Below, piece after piece: positions 17,395-25,313 of a stretch of 64,000 nucleotides of DNA. The DNA is taken from positions 48,001-112,000 of the forward strand of contig CANJLB010000006.1 in NCBI GenBank assembly GCA_947475065.1. The letters are read 5' to 3'. How positions within the stretch are numbered: position 1 is the first letter of the stretch; every line of letters begins with the position of its first letter. Both the position numbers and the translations under genes were made by a program. The notes beneath the pieces are model-generated. The model ran no database searches, was not told where the DNA came from, and was given only the letters and a program-made list of their open reading frames with translations. Source of the DNA: Opitutia bacterium. Lineage in GTDB: Bacteria > Verrucomicrobiota > Verrucomicrobiia > Opitutales > Opitutaceae.

Positions 17395-18687
17395 TCAGGA
17401 AGAAATCTTTCCGTCCGCGTATACGATGCGGCCGGCCACGATGGTGGCTTTCACACAGCCGGTGAGCGTCAGACCGTGCCATGGGGAGTTGGCCGACTTG
17501 CTGAAGCCGGCCTTCGCGTCGTAGCGCCATTTTACGTCGGGATCGAACATGCACACGTCGGCCACCGCGCCGGGGGCGAGCGTGCCGGCGGGAAGTTTCA
17601 GGAGCTGCGCGGGCTTGCGCGTCATCAGGTCAATGACCGTGGCGAGCTTGAACTTGTTTTTCCGCACCAGCACATCAAGCGTGACGGCGAGCGCGGTCTC
17701 CAGGCCAAGCACCCCGTTAGGGGCATAGTCGAACTCGCGGTCCTTCTCGTCGGACGTGTGCGGAGCGTGGTCGGTGGCGATGATGTCGAGCGTGCCGTCG
17801 CCCAGACCGGCGATGAGCGCACGGCGGTCGGCCTCTGTCCGCAGCGGCGGGTTCATCTTGAAGTTGGTGTCATAGCCGGCGAGGGCGTCGTCGGTGAACG
17901 CGAGGTGGTGGGGCGTGGCCTCGGCGGTGACGCGCGCGCCCCGCGCCTTGGCGCGGCGGATGATGTCCACGGAAAAACGCGACGTGATGTGCTGGAGGTG
18001 GACGTGCGCCCCGGTGCTCTCGGAGAGGATGACATTGCGCGCGACGATGATGTCCTCGGCGGCGTGCGGCCAGCCGCGCAGGCCGAGGCGGGTGGACATC
18101 GCACCCTCGTTCATCACCGCGCCGACAGTCATCGAGGCGTCCTGGCAGTGGTCCATGATCGGCAGGTCGAACATCTTCGCGTATTCGAGGGCGCGGCGCA
18201 TGAGCTCGTTGCTCTGCACGCAGTCGCCGTCGTCCGTGATGGCGACGACGCCGGCGCGCTTGAGCGAGCCGATGGGCGCAAGGGCCGTCCCTTTCATCCC
18301 GACCGTGATGCAGCCGGTGGGATAGACATGGACCACCGCGCCGCGCTCGGCGGCGTCGTTGATGAATTGGATGGTACCGGCGTTGTCGGCGACGGGCGCC
18401 GTGTTGGGCATGCACACCACACTGGTGAACCCGCCGGCGGCGGCGGCCTGCGAGCCGGTTGCGATGGTTTCCTTGTGCGTCTGGCCCGGCTCACGGAAAT
18501 GGACGTGGATGTCCACGAGGCCCGGACAGGCGACGAGGCCGCGCGCGTCCATTTTCTTCGCCCGTTTTTTTTCGGCGGCGGAGAGCGAGGCGACGAACTG
18601 GCCGTCGCGGATGAACAGGTCGCCGCGTGCGTCGCGCGCGGCGGCGGGGTCAATGACGCGGGCGGAGGCGATCCAGATTGCAGGCAT
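17395..18687 (-). CDS. pyrC: Dihydroorotase
   Basis: A 430-residue amidohydrolase of the class I (PyrC of the Bacillus type) group, catalysing cyclisation of carbamoyl-aspartate in pyrimidine synthesis. The metal site is DIHVHFREPGQTHKE, and EATPHHLAFTDD with IATDHAPHTSDEKD supply later metal ligands and the catalytic Asp. The ends KWRYDAKAGFSKSANSPWHG and GRIVYADG fit the family. Length 430 agrees with typical 420-440. It starts 23 nt after the pyrB stop, on the same strand, forming pyrB-pyrC. The ATG at 18687 begins right at the beta strand that opens the fold. Confidence 0.95.
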   Translation of the reverse strand: MPAIWIASARVIDPAAARDARGDLFIRDGQFVASLSAAEKKRAKKMDARGLVACPGLVDIHVHFREPGQTHKETIATGSQAAAAGGFTSVVCMPNTAPVADNAGTIQFINDAAERGAVVHVYPTGCITVGMKGTALAPIGSLKRAGVVAITDDGDCVQSNELMRRALEYAKMFDLPIMDHCQDASMTVGAVMNEGAMSTRLGLRGWPHAAEDIIVARNVILSESTGAHVHLQHITSRFSVDIIRRAKARGARVTAEATPHHLAFTDDALAGYDTNFKMNPPLRTEADRRALIAGLGDGTLDIIATDHAPHTSDEKDREFDYAPNGVLGLETALAVTLDVLVRKNKFKLATVIDLMTRKPAQLLKLPAGTLAPGAVADVCMFDPDVKWRYDAKAGFSKSANSPWHGLTLTGCVKATIVAGRIVYADGKISS

Positions 18688-18710
18688 GGGGAAAGGGGGC
18701 GGGGCAGAGG

Positions 18711-19658
18711 TCAGGAACGGGCCGCCTCGACGGTCTCCGGCCGACCCCCCGCGCAGAGGTGGAGCACGGCCATGCGCACCGCGATGCCATTGGTCACCTG
18801 TTCGAGGATCACGCTGCGCGCGCCGTCGGCTAGCTCGCTGTCGATCTCGACGCCGCGGTTGATCGGACCGGGGTGCATGATGATGGCCTTGGGACTGAGC
18901 CACGAAGCGCGGGCGCGGTTGAGGCCGAACATCCCCGTGTATTCGCCAAGCGAGGGAAACATCGTGGTCGTCTGCCGCTCATGCTGGATGCGGAGCAGCA
19001 TCACGACCTCGGCGTCGGCGAGCGCGCCGCGCAGATCGTGTGAGACGGTCACGCCGAGCGTCGTGAGCCATGGCGGCACGAGCGTTGCCGGGCCGACTAC
19101 CGTGACCGCCGCGCCGAGCTTGTTCAGCGCATGGATGTTCGAGCGCGCGACTCGGCTGAAGAGGATGTCGCCAAGGATGACGACCTTGCGGCCGTTCAGC
19201 GAGCCGAGGTGCTCCTGCATGGTGAAGGTGTCGAGCAGGCCCTGTGTAGGATGCTCGTGCGCGCCGTCGCCGGCGTTGATAATAGGGATATCGAGGATCC
19301 GTGATAGGTATAACGGCGACCCGGCGGCGGCGTGGCGCAGCACGATCATGTCGGCGCCGAGCGCCCGGATGTTTTCCGCCGTGTCGCGGAGCGTTTCCCC
19401 CTTGGTCGTGCTGCTGCTGGCGGCATCGAATGAGATCACGTCGGCCCGCAGGCGCTTGGCGGCCATTTCGAAGGCGAGTCGGGTGCGCGTGCTCGGCTCG
19501 AGGAAGAGGTTGACCACGGTCTTGCCCACCAGGGCGGAAACGCGCCGCCCCTCGCGCCGGAGGTCCTGCTTGAACGCGGCGGCGGTCGCGTGAATGAGCC
19601 GGATTTCATCAAGCGAGAGCTCCTCCAGGGTGAGCAGATGGCGGCGGTTCCAAGGCAT
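18711..19658 (-). CDS. pyrB: Aspartate carbamoyltransferase catalytic subunit
   Basis: A 315-residue transcarbamylase that joins carbamoyl phosphate and aspartate in the first committed step of pyrimidine synthesis. The carbamoyl-phosphate site FLEPSTRTRLAFE is exact for the family, as are HPTQGLLDTFT and IMHPGPINRGVEI. The sequence FDAASSSTTKGETLRDT matches the 80s loop region with Ser and Lys. The ATG at 19658 precedes WNRRHLLTLEELS, the usual start of PyrB. No regulatory pyrI or pyrR is present. The following upstream 544 nt contain a pseudogene remnant on the opposite strand. Confidence 0.95.
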   Translation of the reverse strand: MPWNRRHLLTLEELSLDEIRLIHATAAAFKQDLRREGRRVSALVGKTVVNLFLEPSTRTRLAFEMAAKRLRADVISFDAASSSTTKGETLRDTAENIRALGADMIVLRHAAAGSPLYLSRILDIPIINAGDGAHEHPTQGLLDTFTMQEHLGSLNGRKVVILGDILFSRVARSNIHALNKLGAAVTVVGPATLVPPWLTTLGVTVSHDLRGALADAEVVMLLRIQHERQTTTMFPSLGEYTGMFGLNRARASWLSPKAIIMHPGPINRGVEIDSELADGARSVILEQVTNGIAVRMAVLHLCAGGRPETVEAARS

Positions 19659-20202
19659 CGGCGCAACTTGTGTCGCCACCAGAGCGGGGGGTAAAGAGGG
19701 AAATGGCGCGGTCGCAGGCAGACTTTGCCAAACTGTCAATCCATGCGACGGCTGGCCCCGCACTGTTAACACCGCGCTCTCGCTCCACCCATACACCGGG
19801 GAGGTCCTCGCCGCACGGCTACGCTGACCAGCCCGCCGCGCAGCGCGTCCGGGCCTGGAGCCGTTTTCTCCACACCTAGGATGCGCTCGGCTGGCCTGGA
19901 CAGGTTGTGGCCGGCCTCGCCTGCCTCGGCGGCTGTTTCCTGGTCTGCACCGGCTTTGCGCTCTCTTGGCGGCGTTTCTTCTCCCGCCGTCCAGCTACGC
20001 CTCAATAAGCTGGCAGGGAATAATTCACCACTCCGTCCACCTGCTCCCGACCGACGATGCCACCGCCATTTTTCATCTGCCGGCTTGTGGGTCCCGTCTG
20101 TTCCGGTGGCCGCACGGCGGTCGCGCCCGACGGCCCCGCCGCTTGATTTTGGCCGTTCCCGCTGACACGCTCCTCCCTCATCCAGGCCTTTCCTTTTTTC
20201 CA
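19659..20202. other. Intergenic region upstream of pyrB and exbB
   Basis: This 544-nt divergent interval contains no intact gene. The centre (19750-20008) holds the degraded PepSY-type remnant described separately. The interval must also contain the promoters of pyrB (left) and exbB (right); no clear promoter was recognised. The stretch 20009-20202 shows nothing else. Confidence 0.6.
19750..20008 (+). pseudogene. Remnant of a PepSY-associated transmembrane protein, C-terminal part
   Basis: Two reading frames and one stop together give a recognisable C-terminus. One frame reads HPYTGEVLAA (19786-19815). After a one-base shift near 19815, the next reads YADQPAAQRVRAWSRFLHT, meets TAG at 19877-19879 and continues in the same frame as DALGWPGQVVAGL, then LGGCFLVCTGFALSWRRFF to TAA at 20006-20008. 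PepSY transmembrane proteins end with DPYTGEVL, RFLHTGEALGWPGQ and a final hydrophobic helix before a WRR motif, so the match is close. The frameshift and stop mark decay. Such genes often accompany TonB-dependent siderophore receptors, and exbB begins 195 nt downstream. Confidence 0.75.
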
Positions 20203-20856
20203 ATGATCACCTCTCCCTCCCTTGCCTTTCTCATGGGCCACTCGCCGATGGAGCTCTTCGAACGCGGTGGTGTCATGATGTGGCCCATCCTGTTCGTCTC
20301 GTTTGTCGCACTCACGGTTGTCGTCGAGCGCGCGATTTTTCTGCTACGTGAAAAATCCAGCCGTGATCCCGACCTGGTTGAAAAGATGCTCGATTACGCC
20401 GGCCGCAACGACACCGCCGCCGCCGTGCGCCTCGGTGAGTCGAGCCAGGATCTCGTCGCCCGTGTCCTCACCTACGCGCTCACGCACCGCGAGCATTCGC
20501 TCTCCGCCGCGCTGCTGCGCGCCGCCAACCGCGAGCTCACCCGCTTCCATCAGGGCCTCGCCGTGCTCGACACCTGCATCACCGCCGCCCCGCTGCTGGG
20601 CCTGCTCGGCACCGTCACCGGCATGATGAACACCTTCGGCGCACTGGGCGCCGGCGGTGACATCGCAGCGAACGCCGGCCAGATCACCGGCGGTGTCGGC
20701 GAAGCGCTGATCGCCACCATGTGCGGCCTCGCGATTGCGATCCTCTGCCTCTTCCCTTATAATGTCCTGAACAGCCGCATTGAGGAGGTCCGCCATGATC
20801 TCGCCGACGCGGCCAGCGCCCTAGAGCTCATCGCCAGGAAAACTGTCGCGCCTTGA
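20203..20856 (+). CDS. exbB: MotA/TolQ/ExbB proton channel family protein
   Basis: A 217-residue inner-membrane protein with three transmembrane segments. The first is MMWPILFVSFVALTVVVERA; the pair near the C-terminus contains AAPLLGLLGTVTGMMNTF and GEALIATMCGLAIAILCLF, the ExbB/TolQ hallmark. ExbB forms the proton channel that powers TonB. It is the first gene of exbB-exbD-exbD-tonB. The ATG at 20203 precedes SPSLAFLMGHSPMELFERGG, the usual N-terminus of this subfamily. TolQ is an alternative, but a TonB-type gene follows, so ExbB is favoured. Confidence 0.92.
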   Translation: MITSPSLAFLMGHSPMELFERGGVMMWPILFVSFVALTVVVERAIFLLREKSSRDPDLVEKMLDYAGRNDTAAAVRLGESSQDLVARVLTYALTHREHSLSAALLRAANRELTRFHQGLAVLDTCITAAPLLGLLGTVTGMMNTFGALGAGGDIAANAGQITGGVGEALIATMCGLAIAILCLFPYNVLNSRIEEVRHDLADAASALELIARKTVAP

Positions 20857-20900
20857 GCGGCGCCCCCGCCTCCGCCCCTCAGGCCAACTCTCCGCCTCCC

Positions 20901-21356
20901 ATGCCAGCCCTTCCGGACAATTTCTCCGCCACGGCCGCCGCCCTTTCCTCCGCCGGCCCCCGCCGCCGTGCGCGGATCGAGATCATCCCGCTCATTGATG
21001 TCATTTTCTTTCTGCTCGCCACCTTTGTCCTCTTTACGCTCTCGCTGAACAAGTCGGGCGGTCTCAATGTCGCCCTCCCCCCCGCCGCTTCCGGCGAGCC
21101 GCGCAACCCCGCCGGTGCCGCCACCATCACCATCACCGCCGGGAACACGCTCGCGTGGAACAAGGAGCCCGTCACGCTTGAGCAGTTCATCGCCCACCTG
21201 CAGGCCTACAAAAAAACCGCCGCTGATCCGCGCCTCATCATCAACGGCGATGCGGGCGCCCTTTCTTCGTCGGCCCGCTATGTGGTGGACGAAGTCCGCC
21301 GGGCCGGCTTCGCCAAAATCCTCATCGAGACGCGTGTCTCCACGGCTGCACCGTGA
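20901..21356 (+). CDS. exbD: ExbD/TolR-family biopolymer transport protein, first copy
   Basis: A 151-residue protein with one N-terminal membrane helix. RRRARIEIIPLIDVIFFLL carries the critical aspartate in the helix (PLIDV), as required for proton-driven ExbD function. The periplasmic part ends in a short alpha/beta domain (DPRLIINGDAGALSS). The ATG at 20901 gives an N-terminus (PALPDNFSATAA) nearly identical to the second copy. A TTG at 20853 overlapping the exbB stop would add 16 residues and is possible. It is followed 57 nt later by a second exbD. Confidence 0.9.
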   Translation: MPALPDNFSATAAALSSAGPRRRARIEIIPLIDVIFFLLATFVLFTLSLNKSGGLNVALPPAASGEPRNPAGAATITITAGNTLAWNKEPVTLEQFIAHLQAYKKTAADPRLIINGDAGALSSSARYVVDEVRRAGFAKILIETRVSTAAP

Positions 21357-21413
21357 GGTCCGGCCATCGCTGATCGCCGGTCCGACCATAAACCACGCTG
21401 CTCTTCCCGCCCC

Positions 21414-21854
21414 ATGTACGCCCGCCAGGAAAATTTCTCCGCCACTGCCGCCCCCCCCCGCCGCCGTGCGCGCATCGAGATCATTCCGCTCATTGACGTC
21501 ATATTCTTTCTCCTCGCCACCTTCGTCCTTTTCACCCTCTCCCTCAACCGCCTCCAATCCGTACCCGTCGAACTGCCGCAGGCCAGGCTGAACGCACACC
21601 CTGACCCCGGCGACCAGACCGTCGTGCTCCAGATTTCCGGGGCGGGCACCGCCTACTGGAACCGCGAGCTCATCACGCTCGCCGACCTCCCGGGACGCCT
21701 TCTCGGCTACAAGGCCGCCACGCCCGCCCCGCGCATTCTCGTCGCCGATGATTCCGCCGCCCGCTGGGGCGACACTGTGCGTGCCCTCGACGAAATCCGC
21801 CGCGCCCATATCCCTGTCTCCCTCGAAACCATCCTCCGCCCCTCCGGACAGTAG
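21414..21854 (+). CDS. exbD: ExbD/TolR-family biopolymer transport protein, second copy
   Basis: A 146-residue paralogue of the preceding gene. Both start with ENFSATAA or DNFSATAA and share RRRARIEIIPLIDVIFFLLA followed by TFVLFTLSLN, while their periplasmic domains have diverged (VELPQARLNAHPD here). The membrane aspartate is intact in PLIDV. Two different ExbD copies in one operon may form mixed dimers, as discussed for some TonB systems; that is inference. It ends with TAG six nucleotides before tonB. Confidence 0.9.
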   Translation: MYARQENFSATAAPPRRRARIEIIPLIDVIFFLLATFVLFTLSLNRLQSVPVELPQARLNAHPDPGDQTVVLQISGAGTAYWNRELITLADLPGRLLGYKAATPAPRILVADDSAARWGDTVRALDEIRRAHIPVSLETILRPSGQ

Positions 21855-21860
21855 ATTGTC

Positions 21861-22517
21861 ATGCGCCGCGACCTCCTCATCGCCCTCTTCGTTTCCGTGC
21901 TCGTGCATGGCTGGCTGGCCTTGGGCTTCAACACGAAGCCGCCTCCGCTCATCCCGGACGCCCCGCCGCCGCCCACCATCGAGATCAGCCTGCCACCGCC
22001 TGAAGCCGAAGACGTCCCCCTCGCCGATTCCTCGGACCAGCCTCCCGCCGATCCCGCCCCCGCCCCGCCGATGCAGGCGGATCTCCCTTCGGTCAATCTC
22101 GACACCCCCTTCGTTCAGCCCATCCAGCCGTTCCCGCCGCCCACCCTCGGGCGGCCGGTCGGACTCATCACCATCCCGTCTTCCGGCGGCACGGGTTCCG
22201 GCCTCGGCTCCGGGCTCGGCGCGATTTTCGACCTCGCCAGCCTCGACCAAAGGCCATCCACCCGTTACGACGCGGTTCCTCATTATCCCGATGCGATGAA
22301 AAGCGCCGGCATCTCCGGCGAGGTCGAGGTCGGTTTCATCATTGATACCGAGGGCGCTCCGCACGACGCCTATGTCATCCGCTCCAGTCAGCGCGAGTTT
22401 GAGTCCGCCGCGCTCAACGCCGTGTCCCTCTCCAAGTTCGTCCCGGGAAAAAAAGGCGGCCGCGTCGTCAACACCCGAGTCCGCCGCATCATCGTGTTCA
22501 GCCTCGACGCCAACTGA
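21861..22517 (+). CDS. tonB: TonB-family energy transducer
   Basis: A 218-residue protein. An N-terminal membrane anchor (LLIALFVSVLVHGWLALGF) with the SxxxH-type pattern (Ser12, His16) is followed by a proline-rich spacer (about residues 25-100, containing repeated PPP and APAPP) and a C-terminal TonB domain with RYDAVPHYPDAMKSAGISG and GEVEVGFIIDTEGAPHD. This is the layout needed to span the periplasm and touch TonB boxes of outer-membrane receptors. It lies 6 nt after exbD copy 2 and 2 nt before the TPR gene, so the genes form one operon. No receptor gene is in the window. Confidence 0.92.
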   Translation: MRRDLLIALFVSVLVHGWLALGFNTKPPPLIPDAPPPPTIEISLPPPEAEDVPLADSSDQPPADPAPAPPMQADLPSVNLDTPFVQPIQPFPPPTLGRPVGLITIPSSGGTGSGLGSGLGAIFDLASLDQRPSTRYDAVPHYPDAMKSAGISGEVEVGFIIDTEGAPHDAYVIRSSQREFESAALNAVSLSKFVPGKKGGRVVNTRVRRIIVFSLDAN

Positions 22518-22519
22518 CC

Positions 22520-23917
22520 ATGACCGCCACTCCCCGCCTTCCGCTCGTCCTCGCCGCGCTCCTTCTGTGCGCGGCCGGCCCCAGCGCGCGCTCCGCCACC
22601 ACCATCACCGACCCGCCGCCACGGGAAATCTCCGAGAAAACCTCCGCGCACCTCGGCGAGCTCCGTGACCTCACCGACGCCAAAAATTACCCCGCCGCCC
22701 TCGCGTTGACTGACCGCCTGCTCGTGGACGCCGCTCCCGACAGCTACGACACCTTCGTGCTTTCACAGGTGAAGGCGCAGGTTCACCTCGCGCAGGACCG
22801 CTACGCCGAGGCGCTCCCGCCCCTCGAAGCCTCGCTCCGCCTCGCCGATTCCCATCCCTTCCTCGACGCCCGCCCGAAGCTCGACCTAGTCTATCTCCTC
22901 GCACAGGTCGCCGCCCAGCTCGCCGCCGACGAAAAATCTCCCGACGCCCAGCGCGCCCGCCTCGCCCGCGCCGCCGGCTTCATCCGACGCTGGCTCGCCG
23001 AGACACCCACCCCCACACCGGACGCCCAGCTCTTTGCCGCCAGCGTCCTCTTCAATCTCGCGCAAACCTCGCTGCCCGGCCCGGGCGATCAGGCCCAATA
23101 TTACTCCGCCGCCCTCGCCGAGGCCGAGCGAGGCCTCCTCCTTGGCGTCCACCCCCGCGAGCGGTTCTATGTTCTCATCTTCGCCTGCCATCAGCAGCTC
23201 GGCGACCTTGCCCACGCCGCCGATGTGCTCGAGCTCCTAGTCCAGCAACACCCGACCAACGACTCGTACTGGCAACAGCTCGTCACCACCTGCCTCAGTC
23301 TGGCCACCGCCAGAAAGGACGCCGACCCCGCGCGCCCGCGCCTGGCCGCCAGCAACACTGTGCGCCACGCCCAGCTCCGTGCCCTCCTCGCCCTCGAAGG
23401 CGCACAGGCGCAGGGCCTTCTCACCACTCCCGCCGACATGTTCAACCTAGCCGGCCTCCACTACAATCTCGGCCAGTTCGACCGCGTCATTACCCTCCTC
23501 GAACCCGGTCTCGCCAATGGCTCGCTCGCCGCCGATCGCCGCAACTGGGAGCTGTTTGTCCACGCCGGCCAGCAAGCGCACCAGCCTGCCCGCGCCATCG
23601 CCGGCCTTGAAAAGGCCGCCGCACGTTTTCCGGCCGACGGTCCCCTTGCCTACGCCCTCGCCCAGCTCTGCTACGCCGAGCACCAGCCCGAAGCCGCCCG
23701 CGCCCACGCCCAATCAGCCCTCGCACGGGGCGGCCTCGACCGTCCCATGTCAACGCTCCTCTTCATCGCCACCGTGAGCTACGAACTTCGCGACCCAGCC
23801 GTCGCTACCCGGGCCCTCGACCAGGCGGCGCAGCTCTCGCCCACCCCCGCCGAGGCCGACGACCTTGCCCGCCTCCGCCACGCCCTCGCCACCATGGAAG
23901 GAAAGGCCACGCCGTGA
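22520..23917 (+). CDS. TPR-repeat protein linked to the TonB operon
   Basis: A 465-residue protein with a signal peptide (LPLVLAALLLCAAGPSARS) and helical TPR-like repeats along its length, for instance KNYPAALALTDRLLVDAAPDS, QDRYAEALPPLEASL and GQFDRVITLLEPGLANGSLA. It starts 2 nt after tonB. In several Bacteroidetes and Verrucomicrobia, a periplasmic TPR protein is encoded with TonB-ExbBD, and some are known to sit in the transenvelope complex; the same is inferred here. No enzymatic motif is visible. Confidence 0.85.
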   Translation: MTATPRLPLVLAALLLCAAGPSARSATTITDPPPREISEKTSAHLGELRDLTDAKNYPAALALTDRLLVDAAPDSYDTFVLSQVKAQVHLAQDRYAEALPPLEASLRLADSHPFLDARPKLDLVYLLAQVAAQLAADEKSPDAQRARLARAAGFIRRWLAETPTPTPDAQLFAASVLFNLAQTSLPGPGDQAQYYSAALAEAERGLLLGVHPRERFYVLIFACHQQLGDLAHAADVLELLVQQHPTNDSYWQQLVTTCLSLATARKDADPARPRLAASNTVRHAQLRALLALEGAQAQGLLTTPADMFNLAGLHYNLGQFDRVITLLEPGLANGSLAADRRNWELFVHAGQQAHQPARAIAGLEKAAARFPADGPLAYALAQLCYAEHQPEAARAHAQSALARGGLDRPMSTLLFIATVSYELRDPAVATRALDQAAQLSPTPAEADDLARLRHALATMEGKATP

Positions 23918-24005
23918 ACCCGCCATCGCTAGGCCCTTCGTTCCCTTTCCCTCCCGCCCTTGGAACTTTGAAATTCCGGCCTGCCGGCCATGGCTGAAAA
24001 ATCGC

Positions 24006-24530
24006 ATGAAGATTTATTTTTTTGTCCCCCTGTGCGCACTCGCCGCCTTCACCGGCTACGAATGGCGGGCTTCCACCGAATTCCGCCGCGAAGCCGCCGC
24101 CCGACAGGCCACGCTCGATGCCGCGCTCGCCGCCCGGCTCAAGTCCGAGCACACCGCCCAGGAGCAGGCCCTCGCCGCCGCGCTCGCCGAGCAGGAAAAG
24201 CTAAAGCTAGACCGCGCCGCCAAGACCGCCCGCGACCGCGCCGCTCAGGAGGCCCGGCAGGCCACGCTCGACGCCCTCGCCGCCACACGCCAGCGCTCGG
24301 CCGACCACGCCCGTCAGCTCGATCGCCTCCAGCAGGACTTGGCCGCAGAAAAAAAATCGCTCGCCGAGCTCGAGTCCGCGAAAACCGCCGCCCTCTCCGA
24401 ACAAACCTTCCTCCGCGACCTTGCCGTCCAAGCCGACGCCAACCTCAGGTCGCTCAACGCCCTCCTCGAAAAAATCGCCGCCGCCGAATCGGCCCGCGCC
24501 ACCGCACCCAGCCGTGTCCCGCCCCCCTGA
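24006..24530 (+). CDS. Membrane-anchored coiled-coil protein, first of two
   Basis: A 174-residue protein with a short N-terminal hydrophobic segment (KIYFFVPLCALAAFTGYEW), then an alanine/glutamate/lysine/arginine-rich stretch to the C-terminus with heptad-like spacing (TAQEQALAAALAEQEKLK). It is likely anchored in the inner membrane with a long coiled coil in the periplasm. It lies 88 nt after the TPR gene in the same direction. No family is recognised, but a related gene of identical plan follows. The start at 24006 is the first ATG before the hydrophobic segment. Confidence 0.75.
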   Translation: MKIYFFVPLCALAAFTGYEWRASTEFRREAAARQATLDAALAARLKSEHTAQEQALAAALAEQEKLKLDRAAKTARDRAAQEARQATLDALAATRQRSADHARQLDRLQQDLAAEKKSLAELESAKTAALSEQTFLRDLAVQADANLRSLNALLEKIAAAESARATAPSRVPPP

Positions 24531-24615
24531 CGGATTGTCATACCGGCTCATTTTCATCCTCCGACTTTACGCCTCCCGGCCCTTGCTTGCCCGCGTTTCA
24601 TTTCTCCGATCCTCC

Positions 24616-25116
24616 ATGAACCGTTTCTACATCACCATTCCCGCCATCCTCGTGCTCTTGTTCGGCGGCGTCTATTATCGGCACGCTGCAGCCGGCCGCG
24701 CCGTCTTGGAAGCCAGCCGCGCCGCCGGCATCTTGGCGCAAAAAAGGGCCGACGAGGCCAGGCATGCCCTCGACCTTCAGGCGCAGGCCGACGCCGCCCA
24801 ACGCCTCGCCACCCAGCGGACCGACGAACAAAAAAAAGAGGACGATCGCCGCGCCAGGTGGGAGGCCGACACTGTCCGCCTCGTCGCCGACCAATCCGCC
24901 GCCGAGGCCAAAGCCGCCGCACTGGCCGCCGACACCGCCCGCGTGCAACAAGAACTCACCACCCTCCGCGCCGCCAAGGACCGGCTCAATGCCGAGACCT
25001 TTGCCTTGGAGAAATCCGTTGAGTCCGCACTCATTGCCAAGCGCACCGCCGAGATGGAAATCCAGCGACTTACCGCCGTCCTCGCCCGCCAGGCGGCCAC
25101 CCTCACCCCTCACTGA
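24616..25116 (+). CDS. Membrane-anchored coiled-coil protein, second of two
   Basis: A 166-residue protein with the same plan as its upstream neighbour: N-terminal hydrophobic segment (YITIPAILVLLFGGVYY) and then an alanine-rich coiled coil (ADAAQRLATQRTDEQKKEDD). The two share a length of 166-174 residues and composition but little direct identity, so they may be an old duplication. Their place behind exbB-exbD-exbD-tonB-TPR suggests a structural role in the same envelope machine; this is inference. No domain name can be given. Confidence 0.75.
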   Translation: MNRFYITIPAILVLLFGGVYYRHAAAGRAVLEASRAAGILAQKRADEARHALDLQAQADAAQRLATQRTDEQKKEDDRRARWEADTVRLVADQSAAEAKAAALAADTARVQQELTTLRAAKDRLNAETFALEKSVESALIAKRTAEMEIQRLTAVLARQAATLTPH

Positions 25117-25279
25117 ACTTTGACGCAAGTTTCGCCGTCCCGAAGCTGCCCCGCGCGGGGTCAAAGCGCCCCTTTGGCCACGTCCCATTTTCCAGCCGCC
25201 GCCAAACGTGGCTGGCCTCTCGGCGGCTGACCGGTCCGTCAGCTTTGCACACCCTCCCTTGCGACTGGCATTGACGCTG

Positions 25280-25309
25280 CTTATGGGAAGCGCACGCTTC
25301 CGTCATAAG
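25280..25309 (+). promoter_or_regulatory. Imperfect inverted repeat just upstream of pta
   Basis: CTTATGGGAAGCG (25280-25292) faces CGCTTCC (25295-25301), GT, CATAAG (25304-25309). It forms a 13-bp stem with a two-base bulge and a two-base centre. It ends four bases before the pta start codon, so it could be an operator or block the ribosome site when folded in the mRNA. Confidence 0.45.
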
Positions 25310-25313
25310 TCCT

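Noticed and set aside
19766..20203. Minus-strand frame in the region of the PepSY remnant
   Set aside because: No recognisable protein features; the plus-strand remnant explains the sequence better.
20757..22364. A 535-codon minus-strand frame opposite the exbD and tonB genes
   Set aside because: Shadow; glycine- and arginine-rich, no domain, and contradicted by strong plus-strand homologies.
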